A stretch of DNA of 24,159 nucleotides from DATJFH01 sp035495815 (GTDB lineage Bacteria; Acidobacteriota; Terriglobia; Bryobacterales; Bryobacteraceae), in NCBI GenBank assembly GCA_035495815.1, contig DATJFH010000249.1, positions 1 through 24,159 of the forward strand, read 5' to 3'. Of the stretch, positions 23,376 to 24,159 are shown one piece after another; the first letter of the stretch is position 1; the number at the start of each line of letters is the position of its first letter. The notes under the pieces are model-generated. The model was not told the DNA's origin. It ran no database searches and saw only the letters and a list, made by a program, of their open reading frames with translations. The position numbers were made by a program, and so were the translations under genes.

Positions 23376-24037
23376 GACTGGACCCGCCTCGCTTTCAACT
23401 CGCGCAGCAGCTTTTCGATTTCGTCCTCCTTGCCTAACAGCGCCAGCCGGGTCTCGACTTCGCCGGAGGCCAGATCGGATTTCGCCTGGCTGACCGCCTC
23501 CGCGCGGCCGATCTTTCGCTTCATGCGATCGAGAGTGGCGTCGGGGCCTTTGCTGCCGCCGTTGGCCAGGCGCGCTTCCGCGGCCTTGTGGAGTGCGCGC
23601 GCGCGGCGCTGCTGCGCGATCAGCAGGTCGCTTTTGGACTGGGCTTCCTGCAGCTTCTGCTCCAGCTTGCGCAGGGCCGATTTCAGGGTTTCGACCTGAA
23701 TCTTCTGATCGGCGATCTGCTGCGCGAAGCCTTCGGCGGTCTGGCGGCTGCTCAACGAGCGATCGAGAGCGGCCCGCGCCAGATCGTCCTGTTTCCGGTC
23801 CACGGCCAACTCGGCCTTGCGCGTCCATTCGGCCGCCTTGTCTTCGCTCTCTTTCTGCTTCTTGAGCAGCAAATGCTCGTCGGCGATCGCGATCGCCACC
23901 TGAGTTTTGACCTGCATCAACTGGTTTTCCATGTCCAGTATGACCTGCTTGATCATCTTTTCGGGATGCTCGGCCCGATCGATGAGGTCGTTGAGATTCG
24001 CGCGATTCAACGTGGATCCCCGTTCCAACAGCGCCAT
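23372..24037 (-). CDS. pspA: PspA/IM30 family envelope-stress protein
   Basis: A 221-residue, almost wholly alpha-helical, charged protein. It opens with MALLERGSTLNRANLNDLID and HPEKMIKQVILDMENQL, the recognisable PspA/Vipp1 start (RA.LN.LID...P.K.I...I.EME..L), followed by a long coiled coil to about residue 215. Family members form ESCRT-III-like assemblies on the inner face of the membrane and protect or repair it. Length is normal. ATG 24037 has a Shine-Dalgarno AAGGAG (complement of 24046-24051) eight bases upstream; the frame is open to 24142, but that part does not match the family. No pspF-like activator or pspBC gene is adjacent in this window. The downstream hydrolase overlaps its stop by four bases, an unusual partner. 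Confidence 0.88.
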   Translation of the reverse strand: MALLERGSTLNRANLNDLIDRAEHPEKMIKQVILDMENQLMQVKTQVAIAIADEHLLLKKQKESEDKAAEWTRKAELAVDRKQDDLARAALDRSLSSRQTAEGFAQQIADQKIQVETLKSALRKLEQKLQEAQSKSDLLIAQQRRARALHKAAEARLANGGSKGPDATLDRMKRKIGRAEAVSQAKSDLASGEVETRLALLGKEDEIEKLLRELKARRVQS

Positions 24038-24086
24038 GATCTTTGCTCCTTTCCTCTGAGTGACCGCCGCCGGCAGCCGGTTTGTC

Positions 24087-24158
24087 CTAGTCGCCGGCGG
24101 CCGCCGCCGGAACAACCGGCTTGGGCGGTTTGTTCTCTCCAATCGTCTGGACCTTGCC
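24087..24158 (-). CDS. C-terminal end of an unidentified protein
   Basis: Reading leftward from the right edge, one frame encodes 23 residues ending PPKPVVPAAAAGD and a TAG at 24089-24087, 49 bases before the PspA start. The Pro/Ala-rich tail is typical of a flexible C-terminus, and position and spacing fit an upstream gene in the same operon as pspA. The remainder lies outside the window, so no function can be given. Confidence 0.5.
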   Translation of the reverse strand, partial: GKVQTIGENKPPKPVVPAAAAGD

Positions 24159-24159
24159 G

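Noticed and set aside
1..24159. Search by eye for CRISPR repeats, insertion-sequence ends, integrases, toxin-antitoxin or known defence genes
   Set aside because: No regularly spaced repeats, terminal inverted repeats with transposase, or recognisable defence proteins were found; short GCCGGC-type repeats are compositional.

Overview
This 24.2 kb window is GC-rich, densely coded bacterial chromosome. No stretch over 300 bases lacks a gene. The content suggests an acidobacterium of the Solibacter/Bryobacter type. The signs are several exported hydrolases, two Gfo/Idh/MocA oxidoreductases with twin-arginine leaders, a YncE-type propeller fused to a phosphoesterase, a cytochrome c/PQQ dehydrogenase, a tannase-family esterase and a large FtsX-type permease. 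That assignment is an inference from gene content and protein style; no rRNA or other marker is present. I saw no tRNA, rRNA, insertion sequence, integrase, CRISPR array or phage gene.

Layout. (1) 1-1814 (+): the C-terminal end of a dihydrodipicolinate synthase-family protein, then a complete phosphomannomutase/phosphoglucomutase. (2) 2005-6409 (-): an exported cytochrome c/PQQ dehydrogenase, followed by a propeller-phosphoesterase fusion. (3) 6538-9585 (+): a glucose 1-dehydrogenase-like SDR and a second SDR in one operon, then a Tat-exported Gfo/Idh/MocA protein. (4) 9609-10997 (-): a sigma-54-activator-type regulator that has lost its GAFTGA loop and has an altered Walker B. It is divergent from (5) 11119-13952 (+), a PafA-type alkaline phosphatase and a class C beta-lactamase-fold serine hydrolase. 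(6) 14132-15676 (-): a tannase/feruloyl-esterase-family protein. (7) 15788-20085 (+): a tight operon of a LolD/YbbA-like ABC ATPase, a small VOC (glyoxalase-fold) protein and a 1070-residue permease of about ten membrane segments. (8) 24158-20087 (-): the tail of an unknown gene, PspA/IM30, an alpha/beta hydrolase coupled to PspA by a GTGA overlap, a second Tat-exported Gfo/Idh/MocA protein, and a small exported HEAT-like protein coupled to it by an ATGA overlap.

How the genes fit together. Most products look exported and catabolic (sugar or polyol oxidation, phosphate ester and carboxylic ester hydrolysis), as expected for a soil heterotroph living on plant- or microbe-derived polymers. The ABC-VOC-permease operon and the PspA pair point to envelope maintenance. 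Two points deserve most attention. One is the degenerate sigma-54-type regulator facing the phosphatase operon. The other is the VOC gene between an ATPase and its permease. Several transcription-unit-leading genes also carry a TANNNT-like box only 3 to 15 bases before the start codon and no Shine-Dalgarno sequence, which suggests widespread leaderless or near-leaderless transcripts.
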